Origin: Oscillospiraceae bacterium
Lineage (GTDB): Bacteria > Bacillota > Clostridia > Oscillospirales > Acutalibacteraceae
Assembly: GCA_015066405.1 (NCBI GenBank)
Contig: SVOM01000009.1
Coordinates: forward strand, 1-49,764
Direction: 5' to 3'
Length of the DNA stretch: 49,764 bases
Under the pieces are notes generated by a model, which ran no database searches, was not told where the DNA came from, and saw only the letters and a program-made list of their open reading frames with translations. A program made the translations under genes and the position numbers. Positions 15,243-24,111 of this stretch are shown here, piece after piece (position 1 is the stretch's first letter; each line of letters begins with the position of its first letter).

Positions 15243-15986
15243 ATGTTTAATTTTTTTGTTGTTAAAGAAAATCGCCTTGATAACCGATTTTATATCGGCG
15301 GCGGAGACTATAACCACATTAAAAATGTTTTACGTATGCAAATGGGCGATACCTTTTTAGTAAGCTCAGACGGTGTAAGTAATTTGTGCCGCCTTGTCGG
15401 TTTTGAAAACGAGTGTGCCGTTGCCGAAATTATCGAAAAAAATTATAACGCCACCGAATTGCCGATAAAAATTTATCTTTTCGAGGGGCTACCCAAAAGC
15501 GATAAGATGGAATTTATTATAGAAAAAGCGGTGGAGCTTGGCGCTACAGCCATTGTGCCTACCGAGATGGAGCACTGCGTTGTAAAGCTCGATAACAAGA
15601 AAAAAGAGCAAAAGGTTTCCCGCTGGCAAAAAATTGCCGAGGCCGCAGCGAAGCAGAGCAAACGCAATATAATACCCGAGGTTTTAGATTGTATGAGCTT
15701 TAAAACCGCACTTGAGTTTGCAAAAGAACTTGATTTACTGCTCGTGCCTTATGAGTGCGCGGGCGGTATGGCGGCCACAAAAAAGGCTTTGGCAAAAATT
15801 AAAAAAGGTATGTCGGTTGGCATTATCATAGGCCCCGAGGGCGGATTTAGTGAAAAAGAAATTGCGGCGGCAAAGACCGCGGGCGGCGAAATAATATCGC
15901 TCGGCAGCCGCATATTGCGTACCGAAACCGCCGCAGTTACGGCTGTATCTATGTGTATGCTTTACGCGGAAACGGAACTTGATTAA
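15243..15986 (+). CDS. rsmE: 16S rRNA (uracil-1498-N3)-methyltransferase RsmE
   Basis: This SPOUT-fold enzyme of about 247 residues has the N-terminal PUA-like part FYIGGGDYNHIKNVLRMQMGD and the C-terminal knot motifs IIIGPEGGFSEKEIAAA and SLGSRILRTETAAV. The ATG at 15243 (protein MFNFFVVKE) fits family N-termini. A GTG at 15231, overlapping the previous gene by 7 nt, is the alternative. rsmF follows directly after its stop. Confidence 0.93.
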   Translation: MFNFFVVKENRLDNRFYIGGGDYNHIKNVLRMQMGDTFLVSSDGVSNLCRLVGFENECAVAEIIEKNYNATELPIKIYLFEGLPKSDKMEFIIEKAVELGATAIVPTEMEHCVVKLDNKKKEQKVSRWQKIAEAAAKQSKRNIIPEVLDCMSFKTALEFAKELDLLLVPYECAGGMAATKKALAKIKKGMSVGIIIGPEGGFSEKEIAAAKTAGGEIISLGSRILRTETAAVTAVSMCMLYAETELD

Positions 15987-17345
15987 ATGAAAAATTTACC
16001 CAATGCGTTTGTAACGCGGATGAAAAAACTACTCGGCAAAGAATATGCGGATTTTGAAAAAGCCCTGAACGGTACGCCTGTTCGGGCTTTTCGTGTTAAC
16101 ACAGACAAGCTTTCGGTAGAGGAATTTGAAAAAATCAATTCTTTTTCCACCGAAAAAATACCCTTTGTTAAAAACGGCTATTATTTTGAGTATGATAAAA
16201 TAGGGTTGCACCCCTATCATCACGCAGGGATGATTTATGTGCAGGAGCCTGCCGCTATGGCACCTGCCGAATGCGTTGATATAAAACCCGACTGGCATAT
16301 TGTAGATATGTGCGCCGCGCCCGGCGGCAAAAGCACACAGCTTAAAAACAAAATACCGAACGGCGTGCTTGTATCTAACGAGATTATACCCTCGCGCTGT
16401 AAAATACTCACGGGAAATATTGAACGCTTAGGCCTTAAAAACACCGTTACCACCTGTATGGACACGGGCCTGCTTGCTAATATTTTTGAAGGAAAATTCG
16501 ATTTGGTTATGTGCGATGCGCCGTGCTCGGGAGAAGGTATGTTCAGAAAGGATGATACCGCTATAAACGAGTGGAGCGAGGAAAACGTTAAAATGTGCGC
16601 CGAAAGGCAGGCCGAGATATTAGATAATGCGGCGCGTCTAACTAAAGGCGGCGGGTATATAGTATATGCCACCTGCACCTTTTCGCTCGAAGAAAACGAA
16701 ATGACGGTCGATGCATTTTTATCCCGCCACAAAAATTTTGAGTTGTGTCCCGTGGCACCGATAATAGCCGAAAACACCGAAAACGGCATTTGTTTTGATG
16801 GCTGTAAAACCGAAAATATACACTATTGCCGCCGTTTTTATCCGCATAAAAACAAGGGCGAAGGGCAGTTTATGGCGGTGCTTAAAAACACCGATGAGCC
16901 GAGCACTGACTATACCTCACCCCAAAAGCCCAAAAAGATAGACAAAACGGTTATAGAATTTTTAAATGATACTTTAAACAGTTACGATTTATCAAATGTT
17001 ACCTTGAACGGCGATACGCCCGTGTATTTTACACCCGAATTTGACACAAAAAATGCAAAGGTTTTTTCAAAGGGCGTAACAATAGGCGAAATTCGCAAAA
17101 ACTATATACTCCCCCACCACCAGTTTTTTATGGCGATGGGAAATAATTTTAAGCGAAAAATTGAGCTTGCCGCCGACAGTGATAACCTTAAAAAATATTT
17201 ACAGGGCGAAGAAATCGCCGTGCAAGCGGAGAACGGCTGGGCGGCGGTTTTAGTTGACGGCTGTACTCTCGGCGGCGCAAAAATAGTAAACGGCACCGCC
17301 AAAAACCACTACCCAAAAGGACTGCGATTAGGATTTAGGGGTTAG
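15987..17345 (+). CDS. rsmF: 16S rRNA m5C methyltransferase RsmF-like (NOL1/NOP2/Sun family)
   Basis: This 452-residue SAM-dependent enzyme has motif I in MCAAPGGKSTQL. Motif IV is CDAPCSGEGMFRKD. The catalytic Cys is in VYATCTFSLEENE, and a C-terminal PUA-like domain contains NHYPKGLR. It belongs to the RsmF/YebU subgroup by the long C-terminus. Its last six codons and stop lie inside a heptamer repeat (17326-17352), so the RLGFRG tail looks repeat-derived. It is the last gene of the plus-strand operon, followed by a terminator at 17353. Confidence 0.9.
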   Translation: MKNLPNAFVTRMKKLLGKEYADFEKALNGTPVRAFRVNTDKLSVEEFEKINSFSTEKIPFVKNGYYFEYDKIGLHPYHHAGMIYVQEPAAMAPAECVDIKPDWHIVDMCAAPGGKSTQLKNKIPNGVLVSNEIIPSRCKILTGNIERLGLKNTVTTCMDTGLLANIFEGKFDLVMCDAPCSGEGMFRKDDTAINEWSEENVKMCAERQAEILDNAARLTKGGGYIVYATCTFSLEENEMTVDAFLSRHKNFELCPVAPIIAENTENGICFDGCKTENIHYCRRFYPHKNKGEGQFMAVLKNTDEPSTDYTSPQKPKKIDKTVIEFLNDTLNSYDLSNVTLNGDTPVYFTPEFDTKNAKVFSKGVTIGEIRKNYILPHHQFFMAMGNNFKRKIELAADSDNLKKYLQGEEIAVQAENGWAAVLVDGCTLGGAKIVNGTAKNHYPKGLRLGFRG

Positions 17346-17352
17346 GATTTAG
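17326..17352. repeat. Heptamer repeat tract, copy 2 (GGATTTA-like, plus strand)
   Basis: Units GATTA, GGATTTA, GGGGTTA, GGATTTA, G run in register across the rsmF stop codon. They resemble, in the opposite orientation, the tract at 12002-12036. Confidence 0.6.
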
Positions 17353-17382
17353 AAAAAGCAACCGAAAATTCGGTTGCTTTTT
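17353..17382. terminator. Bidirectional terminator between rsmF and the FAD/Rieske gene
   Basis: The stem AGCAACCGAA/TTCGGTTGCT with a 2-nt loop is flanked by AAAA and TTTTTG. It serves both convergent transcripts. Confidence 0.88.
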
Positions 17383-17383
17383 G

Positions 17384-18682
17384 TTATAGTTTTAAATCAT
17401 CTGTTGCGGGGTTGTTGAGAATCTTGCCATTTTTATCAAATCTTGAGCCGTGGCAAGAGCAGTCCCAACTGTGTTCTTCTCTATTCCATTTTAGCGCGCA
17501 CCCAAGGTGCGGACAGCGCGGTGCGGTTGGGGTTATGAGATTAAGCGTTGTTTCAAAGGTGTTTACAGCCAGCTGCGGATGTAAAATACTTCTATTCGGA
17601 GAAAAAAGCTCTTGAGCCTCGTTTTGTTCGCCCGTTATCATATCACACAAAACGTTTGCCGCCACAAGTGCCGTTGTCATACCCCACTTATTAAAACCCG
17701 TGGCGACAAATATATCGGGTGTGTTTTTGGAATACCGACCTATATACGCTATGTTATCAAGCGTCATACAGTCCTGAGTTGCCCACTCGGCAATTATTTT
17801 TACAGGGCCTAAATGCCGTTTTGCAAAATCACGCAGTTCGCCAAAGCCGCCGCCCTTTTTGCCCGTTCTGTGCGAGCCACCGCCAAGCAATAGTATATCT
17901 CCGTAATTTCTAAAAGATAAACCCTGTAAACATTCATCAACATACATCCCGTTTATTTCCCTTGCACCCTCTAACGCCAACACGTAAGAACGGTGCTGAT
18001 ACATTTTTAAGGGGTACAGCCCATGCCTGTTGAAAATCGGAAAATGTGTGGCAACGATAGTGCTTTTTGCCGTAATGCTGCCGCCATCAAATAAAAATTT
18101 GTTGCCGTCATACTCCGTGATTTTTGTATCTTCATAAATTTTAAGCCCGCGCGATATATTTGCTATAAATTTTAAAGGGTTAAACTGTGCTTGGTCTTTT
18201 ATTTTTATCGCGCCCGCTATTTTTAATGGTAGCTCTATATCGGGTAAAAGATAGGCGTCTACGCCTATTTTGTTAAGTGCGGTAAGCTCTCTTGCTGTTT
18301 TTTTGTTGTCGGCCGAGAAAACATAAGAATCGCAAACTTTAAAATCACAGTCGATATTTTTGCATATTTCTTTATACCGCTGTAACGCTTGGTTATTTGC
18401 CTTAAAATACTGCCGCGCCGCTTTTTCGCCGTATCTTTTTAAAATATCACTGTAAATATACCCGTGTTGTACGGTGATTTTAGCGGTGGTGTTTTTTGTA
18501 ACACCCGATGCTATTTTATTTTGCTCTACAAGTATATAATCTACGCCTTTTTGCTCTAAATTATAGGCGCACATCAAACCCGCCATACCACCGCCGATTA
18601 TTAACACATCGGTTTTTATTTGCCCTTTAAGTTTCGGGAACTCGGGCATTTTTACATTGTGTTCCCATAAAAAATTTCGCAT
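17384..18682 (-). CDS. FAD-dependent oxidoreductase with C-terminal Rieske [2Fe-2S] domain
   Basis: This 432-residue redox protein has an N-terminal FAD-binding DAO domain (DVLIIGGGMAGLMCAYNLEQ, residues 25-44). A C-terminal Rieske domain has the ligand pairs CPHLGC and CSCHGSRF. The same architecture is known in Bacillus YhfW, of unsettled function. No membrane segment is visible. GGTGA precedes the ATG. It converges with rsmF across a shared terminator. No clear electron partner is adjacent. Confidence 0.9.
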   Translation of the reverse strand: MRNFLWEHNVKMPEFPKLKGQIKTDVLIIGGGMAGLMCAYNLEQKGVDYILVEQNKIASGVTKNTTAKITVQHGYIYSDILKRYGEKAARQYFKANNQALQRYKEICKNIDCDFKVCDSYVFSADNKKTARELTALNKIGVDAYLLPDIELPLKIAGAIKIKDQAQFNPLKFIANISRGLKIYEDTKITEYDGNKFLFDGGSITAKSTIVATHFPIFNRHGLYPLKMYQHRSYVLALEGAREINGMYVDECLQGLSFRNYGDILLLGGGSHRTGKKGGGFGELRDFAKRHLGPVKIIAEWATQDCMTLDNIAYIGRYSKNTPDIFVATGFNKWGMTTALVAANVLCDMITGEQNEAQELFSPNRSILHPQLAVNTFETTLNLITPTAPRCPHLGCALKWNREEHSWDCSCHGSRFDKNGKILNNPATDDLKL

Positions 18683-18786
18683 AACAATTCACCAAGAATA
18701 TTATGCGAATATTTTTACCGTTTATTTAAAAGGGCTTGTTCACCCCAAAAACAATTTTTCATATATTGTTTTAGGAGGTGAATTTT

Positions 18787-19164
18787 ATGTGTAATTGTGA
18801 AAATCGTTTTAGTTGTTTAACTCTTGGCTTTATCGCTTCCCTTGTTATCGGTGTTGTTACTGCATTTTTGCAAATCACTGCAGTTATCGCCGTAACACCC
18901 GCGTTCCTTTGGGTAACGCTCGGTGTTGCGGTTGTTTACCTTGCCGCTAACCTCTTTACCGCACGCGGTGGTTGTTGTGCCGCGGTGTCTACTGTATTAG
19001 CGGGTATTTTAGGCACCATTTTGTTCTCGGTTGTGCTCCTCGGTATTACCTTTGCGGCTACAAGCGTTATCGGTGCTATAATTGTCGGTCTTTTGCTTTT
19101 TTTCTTCTCTTTAACTATAACCGCCACCGCTTGCCTTGTTAAATGCAAAGCAAATTGCGACTAA
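18787..19164 (+). CDS. Small membrane protein with cysteine-rich ends, unknown function
   Basis: This 125-residue protein has about four hydrophobic helices and begins MCNCENRFSC and ends CLVKCKANCD, so cysteines cluster at both ends on the same side of the membrane. An internal GGCCAAV loop adds two more. I do not recognise the family. AGGAGGTG lies seven bases before the ATG at 18787, so an upstream in-frame GTG at 18778 is unlikely. The ends may bind metal or form disulfides. Confidence 0.75.
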   Translation: MCNCENRFSCLTLGFIASLVIGVVTAFLQITAVIAVTPAFLWVTLGVAVVYLAANLFTARGGCCAAVSTVLAGILGTILFSVVLLGITFAATSVIGAIIVGLLLFFFSLTITATACLVKCKANCD

Positions 19165-19180
19165 TTTCTAAGTCCTAAAA
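19162..19180. repeat. Weak third heptamer-like tract
   Basis: The stretch CTAATTTCTAAGTCCTAAAA starts within the membrane-protein stop codon and lies before the terminator. On the minus strand it reads TTTTAGGACTTAG, a degenerate relative of the tracts at 12002 and 17326. Confidence 0.35.
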
Positions 19181-19181
19181 T

Positions 19182-19209
19182 AAAAAAGACGGCTTACGCC
19201 GTCTTTTTT
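19182..19209. terminator. Bidirectional terminator
   Basis: The stem AAAAAAGACGGC/GCCGTCTTTTTT with loop TTAC lies between convergent genes and reaches the stop codon of the HAD gene. Confidence 0.88.
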
Positions 19210-19981
19210 ATTTTACTATTTCCCCAACGCCTGAAAGCACATATTTCGGACGGTACGGGAATTTATCTATATCTTCTCTGCTTGTAACGCCGCTGAGCAC
19301 AAGCACCGTATCAACGTTTGTTTCAATGCCCGCTATTATATCGGTGTCCATGCGGTCGCCAATAAAGGCGATTTCTTCACTGTGGCAATCTAACTTTTTA
19401 AGGCCGTGGCGGAGCATAAACGGGTTAGGCTTGCCGATGAAATACGCTTTCTTGCCTGTTGCTATTTCAATGGGGGCTATCAGCGCACCCGTTGCGGGCA
19501 TAACGCCGCGCTCGGTAGGGCCTGTAATATCGGGGTTTGTGCCGATTAGCTTGGCACCCTTATTAACAAGCTCTATTGCCTTTTCGATTTTCTCGAAACT
19601 ATAGGTTCTGGTCTCCCCCACAACTACATAATCGGGGTTAACATCATTCATATAAATGCCTTGGTCATAAAGCGCCTTGGAGAGTGCCGCTTCGCCTATA
19701 ACGTATGCGGTGCAGTCCTTATTCTGACTATGCAAGAATGCCGCCGTTGCCATAGCACTTGTATAGAAGTGGTCGGCTGAAACGTCCAGTCCCATACGCT
19801 TTAATTTCATACTCAGCTCGTGCGGAGTTTTTTCGGGGCTGTTTGTTAAAAACACGAACTTTTTGCCGCTGTCTATCATCCAGTTGACAAACTCGGGAAC
19901 GCCGTCAAGCACTTTGTTGCCGTGATAGATAACGCCGTCCATATCACATATAAAGCCCACTTTTTCTTTTATATTATGCAT
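19208..19981 (-). CDS. HAD-IIA family phosphatase, NagD-like
   Basis: This cytoplasmic phosphatase of about 257 residues has HAD motif I GFICDMDGVIYHG, motif II VFLTNSPEK, motif III with its lysine in IGKPNPFML, and motif IV AFIGDRMDTDIIAG. The large C2a cap places it with NagD/AraL-type sugar-phosphate or nucleotide phosphatases. The ATG at 19981 is preferred. A TTG at 19993 is possible. It follows the membrane-protein gene at 20002. Confidence 0.9.
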   Translation of the reverse strand: MHNIKEKVGFICDMDGVIYHGNKVLDGVPEFVNWMIDSGKKFVFLTNSPEKTPHELSMKLKRMGLDVSADHFYTSAMATAAFLHSQNKDCTAYVIGEAALSKALYDQGIYMNDVNPDYVVVGETRTYSFEKIEKAIELVNKGAKLIGTNPDITGPTERGVMPATGALIAPIEIATGKKAYFIGKPNPFMLRHGLKKLDCHSEEIAFIGDRMDTDIIAGIETNVDTVLVLSGVTSREDIDKFPYRPKYVLSGVGEIVK

Positions 19982-20001
19982 TGTATATACCAACCTTTAG
20001 T

Positions 20002-20571
20002 TTAAATATCACTTTCGCCGCCATTAAGTATTGCTTCTGCCGGAGCGTCCTCGGTTATGTCCCCGTTATTTTCCGCTGACTGCTCTGCCTTTATTCTTTT
20101 AAGTGCCTTTGTAACACTACTTATAACACCAAGTGCACAGAAGAAAAGTCCCATAGCAAGATCGCCGAAATAACCGCCTGCAACATCGGGGTCCTCTAAA
20201 AATACGTATGCGCCGCGCACCGATTCAAAAAATGTGGGTGCATAGTCTACCGCGCCTTCAGCAAACCACCCTTTATATGCCAAATATACATCGTTCGCAA
20301 GGGCGAGATACCACGCGATTACCATTACTAATACTGTTGCAATTATGGAAATAACTATTCCCTTTTTGCTCTCTTTTTTTGCAAATACGGAATAACCCTT
20401 CATCGCGCAAATTATACCGACAAAGCCGCTTATGGATGCAATATAACCTATCTGATAAAGCACGTACCAAAGCACACCGCCCACAAGCGCAAACAACAGC
20501 GCGCCAACGGCACCGGCCACAACATTTTCCTCGTGATGATTGCCATTTAAACTTTCTCTATAATTATCCAT
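20002..20571 (-). CDS. Membrane protein of unknown function
   Basis: This 189-residue protein has four hydrophobic helices (about residues 18-37, 40-60, 70-92 and 135-155) with a loop rich in aromatic and acidic residues between helices 3 and 4. Its C-terminal tail is acidic and Ala/Glu-rich. I do not recognise the family. GGGGGA precedes the ATG and a consensus promoter lies at 20595-20623. It is probably co-transcribed with the HAD-IIA gene. Confidence 0.72.
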   Translation of the reverse strand: MDNYRESLNGNHHEENVVAGAVGALLFALVGGVLWYVLYQIGYIASISGFVGIICAMKGYSVFAKKESKKGIVISIIATVLVMVIAWYLALANDVYLAYKGWFAEGAVDYAPTFFESVRGAYVFLEDPDVAGGYFGDLAMGLFFCALGVISSVTKALKRIKAEQSAENNGDITEDAPAEAILNGGESDI

Positions 20572-20594
20572 TATAAAATCCCCCTTTTGATTTT

Positions 20595-20623
20595 ATTATA
20601 TAAACTCATTCTTTTTGTGTCAA
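20595..20623 (-). promoter_or_regulatory. Consensus promoter of the membrane protein-HAD pair
   Basis: Minus-strand TTGACA (20618-20623), a 17-nt spacer and TATAAT (20595-20600). The -35 box overlaps the stop codon of the next HAD gene. Confidence 0.85.
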
Positions 20624-21261
20624 TGCTTTAATGCCTCGAAAACCTCTATCGCCTCGGCTAAATTTCCAAGCTCGGCAAAAAGATGCGACTTTGTTTCACG
20701 TGAAAACGGCACGACATCGGGAATACCAATGCACCTCATCCCCGCATTATATGCCGCCAATGCTCCGTTATCGGAATCTTCAAAAACAAAGCATTCTTTA
20801 GGGTCTACACCCATTTTTTCGGCCGCCAACAAAAACGTGTCGGGCGCGGGCTTGCTGTTTTTTATTTCCTCGCCGCCAGCCACTGTATCAAACAAATCGC
20901 TTGCACCGAGCACCTGTAAATAAGTTCTTATAAGTTCAGTTGCCGCTCCCGAGCCGATAGCATACTTAATGCCGTTTTTTCTAAGATATGCAATCAGCTC
21001 TTCTGCGCCCTCTTTAAATCTTATAACAATATTTTTCTTAATATAATCGGCGGCATCCGCTTTAAAGCGAGCCACGTCCACACCCTTAAAATTATCTACA
21101 AGATACTGTGTCCACGCTTCTTCGTTGGTTCCAAGCACGTTTTTAATGTGGTCGCCGCATTTTTTAAAGCCCTGATTTTCCCCTGCGTAGTCCCACGCAG
21201 GAATATATATGCGCTGTGTATCAAGCAGCGTGCCGTCCATATCAAATATTACGCTATACAT
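20620..21261 (-). CDS. HAD-IA family phosphatase, beta-phosphoglucomutase-like
   Basis: This 213-residue phosphatase has motif I SVIFDMDGTLLDT, motif II YAIGSGAATELI, the lysine motif NSKPAPDTFLLAAEKMG and motif IV CFVFEDSDNGALAAYNAG. The helical cap is of the C1 type. The substrate is unknown. The ATG at 21261 has AAGGAGA upstream. A longer frame to 21336 lacks family similarity and overlaps the YdcF gene. A parS-like palindrome lies inside the coding region at 20692-20707. Confidence 0.9.
   Translation of the reverse strand: MYSVIFDMDGTLLDTQRIYIPAWDYAGENQGFKKCGDHIKNVLGTNEEAWTQYLVDNFKGVDVARFKADAADYIKKNIVIRFKEGAEELIAYLRKNGIKYAIGSGAATELIRTYLQVLGASDLFDTVAGGEEIKNSKPAPDTFLLAAEKMGVDPKECFVFEDSDNGALAAYNAGMRCIGIPDVVPFSRETKSHLFAELGNLAEAIEVFEALKH
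20692..20707. other. parS-like palindrome, imperfect copy
   Basis: TGTTTCACGTGAAAAC has the 12-bp core TTTCACGTGAAA of the Firmicute parS consensus TGTTNCACGTGAAACA and matches it except at the last two bases. It lies inside a coding sequence, as many ParB/Spo0J sites do. Confidence 0.55.
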
Positions 21262-21263
21262 CC

Positions 21264-22007
21264 CTATCTCCTTAGCAACCAAAATTTCATAACACCTAAG
21301 CACTCTCTGAGTGTTCCCGCCACCAGTGAATGCCAACGTGTACCGCTATGAATATGACTTGCATTGTTAATGCCCGCCGTTTTTGCGATACAACCGGCTC
21401 TATACACATGATACTCGTTTGTGATATACACCGCGGTGTAATCTTCTCCAAAAAGCTCCTCTAAAATTTCTTTTGAATAAACAAAATTTTCGTATGTGTT
21501 GGTGGCCTTTTCTTCCTTTATAATTTTTTCCTTTGGCACACCCTTGCCTATTAAATATTTTTCCATCGCCGCGGCTTCGGTTACATTTTCCTGCATACCC
21601 TTGCCGCCCGTTACCACTATTACGGCATTTTTATTTTGCTCGTAATATTCTACCGCCGTATCAAGTCGGTCGGCAAGCACGGCACTGGGCTTATCGCCGT
21701 GCACTGCGGCGCCAAGCACTATAACGGCATTTTCCTTGTGAGTTGCATTATCGGATGATCCGAATATAAGCAAAAATCCGACAAACGCGATAACCACCGC
21801 TAAGCCAACACCAAGAACCCAAAATACAAATGTCGGTATTTTATGTAACACAGAGTTTGGCAAAACACCTATGGTTAAGAGCAAAAAGCCGAGCAAAAAA
21901 GTCAGCACAATGCCTGCGTTAAAGTTTGAAACTAACGATATACCTATGCCGTTTACCGTAATAGCAGCACCAATAACTAAAATAATTATTCTTATAACTA
22001 TATTCAC
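21264..22007 (-). CDS. YdcF/SanA-type DUF218 membrane protein
   Basis: This 247-residue protein has three N-terminal membrane helices (about residues 4-90) and a DUF218 domain: NAVIVLGAAVHGDKPSAVL, VVTGGKGMQENVTEA, KEEKATNTYENFVYSKEIL and YITNEYHVYRA. Relatives (ElyC, SanA, YdcF) act in envelope maintenance, but the reaction is unclear. It lies 2 nt before the HAD gene, so the two are co-expressed. Confidence 0.88.
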   Translation of the reverse strand: MNIVIRIIILVIGAAITVNGIGISLVSNFNAGIVLTFLLGFLLLTIGVLPNSVLHKIPTFVFWVLGVGLAVVIAFVGFLLIFGSSDNATHKENAVIVLGAAVHGDKPSAVLADRLDTAVEYYEQNKNAVIVVTGGKGMQENVTEAAAMEKYLIGKGVPKEKIIKEEKATNTYENFVYSKEILEELFGEDYTAVYITNEYHVYRAGCIAKTAGINNASHIHSGTRWHSLVAGTLRECLGVMKFWLLRR

Positions 22008-22055
22008 AAAATCACCAAATAGATAATAGCATATTTTCTATATCTTTTCAATATT

Positions 22056-22086
22056 AAAACCGCGAGAGATACTCTCTCGCGGTTTG
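22056..22086 (-). terminator. Terminator of the TRAP transporter operon
   Basis: A 13-bp stem (AAACCGCGAGAGA/TCTCTCGCGGTTT) with loop TAC is followed on the minus strand by TTTTAAT, just after the permease stop codon. Confidence 0.85.
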
Positions 22087-22090
22087 ATTT

Positions 22091-24034
22091 TTATGCTTCT
22101 AAAGCCTTTTTCTTTTTGGTAAGTATCTGCACTACTGCAACTATTGCCACAAGTCCTAAACCTATAGCATCGGTTACAATACCGGGGTAAATAAGCAACA
22201 ATCCACCCGCTACGCTTACTATTCTCTCGTACCAACGCATACGCTGTAAGAAATAGCCTTCAAGTGCGGCCGATACGGCAAAGATACCAACAAAGGATGT
22301 AATGCAAATAAGTATTACCTCCCACGCTGATGTATCAATAAACAGCATTGCGGGGTTAAGAGCGAATACATACGGCACTATAAATGCTCCTATTGCAAGT
22401 TTTGTTGCCGTAAATGCCGTTTTCATCGGATTTGCACCCGCAATAGCAGCACCTGCATAAGCCGCCAATGCTACAGGCGGTGTTAAGTCGGCAACGATAC
22501 CGAAATAGAACACAAAGAAGTGTGCGGCTATCATCGGAACGCCCATTTGCACCAATATCGGTGCGCAGGTTGCCGCCATAATGCAATAGTTGGCAGTTGT
22601 GGGAACACCCATACCGAGCACTATACAGCAAAGCATTGTTAAAAACAGTGCAATAATAACCTGGTTGCCCGCCAGTGTTACAATGCCGTTAAAGAGCATA
22701 TAGGCAAGGCCCGTAACACCGATTACACCCGCAACTATACCCGCAACACCGCAAGCAGCCGCAACGGTAATCATACCCTGTCCGCCCGCCGCTAATGCTT
22801 CAAGCAGCTTCATAGGTGTCATACGGGTCTCTTTTTTGAACATACTTACAATTATCGCAACAACAATAGCGATAGCCGCCGCATAAGCGATAGAGCGTGT
22901 GCTTGTACCTACAAGGTAGATAAGAAGAATCAGCGGCAACAATAAATATGTTTCTTTAAGCAGGGGCTTTAAGCGGGGCAATTCTTCACGGGTAAGACCG
23001 CGCAGTCCCTCTTTTTTTGCCTCTAAATGAACTGTAATAAATACGCCCGCAAAATAAAGAACAGCGGGTAAAATCGCCTTTACTACTATGTTTGAATAAG
23101 GTACGCCTACCGTTTCAGCCATAAGGAAAGCGGCGGCACCCATAATAGGCGGCATAATTTGTCCGCCGGTTGAAGCTGATGCCTCTGCCGCGGCGGCAAA
23201 CTCGGGCTTATAGCCCGTTCTTTTCATAAGCGGAATGGTAACCGCGCCCGAACCTACGGTGTTTGCAACCGATGAGCCCGATACCATACCCTCAAGCGCA
23301 CTTGCTACAACCGCAACCTTTGCGGGACCGCCCGAAAAGCGACCTACAAGCGCATTTGCGATTTTGATAAAGAAATCGGCAATTCCCGTACGCTCCAAAA
23401 ACGCTCCGAAAATAATAAACATAACTATGTATTTTGAGCAAACGTTAACGGGGGTTGAGAGAATACCCTCTTTTGAGTAGAACAACACGCGCACATTCTC
23501 TGTAATACGCGCCATCATACTGGGGTTTGTTGAGCCCCATATAAGCGCATACGCAAGCAACGCGCCTGCCACACACAAAATCGGTAAGCCAACACTTCTC
23601 CTGCAAAGCTCGGCAAGGCACAAAATGCCTATAACGCCGATTATAACTTCTACTGTTGTGATTTTGTAACGGGACACAATTTCCACCGCATTAAAGGTGT
23701 AATAGAGGAATGAGCCCGTACCCGCTATCATAAGCAGTACATCATACCACGGCATAAAGTTAACCTTTTGCGTACCTTTTTTGGCGGGGAACACCAAAAA
23801 GCCGATAAACATAATAAACGCCATAAAGGACGTAAGGCGTATTTCATCAAGCCAGGTTGCAACAAGGGTTACATAAATGCAGAACAGCGAGAAGGTTGCC
23901 AAAATACAATTAACTATAATTTTGGGGGTGCCTTCCCACACGCGAGTGTTGGATTCTCGGTCAAATTTTTTCATAACCGAATCTAAGTCCATCGGGGCTT
24001 CTTCGGTTTTGTTCTTTTTCTTAAAAAAAGCCAT
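22091..24034 (-). CDS. TRAP transporter fused permease (DctQM type, TAXI class)
   Basis: This 647-residue membrane protein fuses the small four-helix and the large twelve-helix TRAP subunits. The fused permease uses the ion gradient to import the ligand delivered by the TAXI receptor. Typical large-subunit segments are visible: IFGAFLERTGIADFFI, GMVSGSSVANTVGSGAVTIPLMKR, EASASTGGQIMPPIMGAAAFLMAE and GMGVPTTANYCIMA. The ATG at 24034 has AAGGAGG upstream. The longer frame to 24091 runs through the hairpin at 24063 and is unlikely. The receptor gene lies 77 nt upstream. Confidence 0.93.
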   Translation of the reverse strand: MAFFKKKNKTEEAPMDLDSVMKKFDRESNTRVWEGTPKIIVNCILATFSLFCIYVTLVATWLDEIRLTSFMAFIMFIGFLVFPAKKGTQKVNFMPWYDVLLMIAGTGSFLYYTFNAVEIVSRYKITTVEVIIGVIGILCLAELCRRSVGLPILCVAGALLAYALIWGSTNPSMMARITENVRVLFYSKEGILSTPVNVCSKYIVMFIIFGAFLERTGIADFFIKIANALVGRFSGGPAKVAVVASALEGMVSGSSVANTVGSGAVTIPLMKRTGYKPEFAAAAEASASTGGQIMPPIMGAAAFLMAETVGVPYSNIVVKAILPAVLYFAGVFITVHLEAKKEGLRGLTREELPRLKPLLKETYLLLPLILLIYLVGTSTRSIAYAAAIAIVVAIIVSMFKKETRMTPMKLLEALAAGGQGMITVAAACGVAGIVAGVIGVTGLAYMLFNGIVTLAGNQVIIALFLTMLCCIVLGMGVPTTANYCIMAATCAPILVQMGVPMIAAHFFVFYFGIVADLTPPVALAAYAGAAIAGANPMKTAFTATKLAIGAFIVPYVFALNPAMLFIDTSAWEVILICITSFVGIFAVSAALEGYFLQRMRWYERIVSVAGGLLLIYPGIVTDAIGLGLVAIVAVVQILTKKKKALEA

Positions 24035-24062
24035 AGAATCCTCCTTGCTAAAAATATGAAAA

Positions 24063-24091
24063 TTGGCTGCAGATTTTTTCACTGCAGCCAA
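24063..24091 (-). promoter_or_regulatory. Intercistronic hairpin between TAXI receptor and permease genes
   Basis: A perfect 10-bp stem (TTGGCTGCAG/CTGCAGCCAA) with a 9-nt loop lies between the receptor stop and the permease ribosome site. It is followed by only a short T-stretch. It probably acts as a partial terminator or 3' stabiliser, giving more receptor than permease. Confidence 0.7.
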
Positions 24092-24111
24092 TAAGATAAA
24101 CTTACTTTAAT

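Noticed and set aside
16235-16789. Minus-strand frame of 184 codons opposite rsmF
   Set aside because: It is antisense to a clearly conserved methyltransferase and has no ribosome site.
12002-17352. Heptamer tracts as contamination from a eukaryotic telomere
   Set aside because: The tracts are short, degenerate and embedded between normal bacterial genes and terminators.
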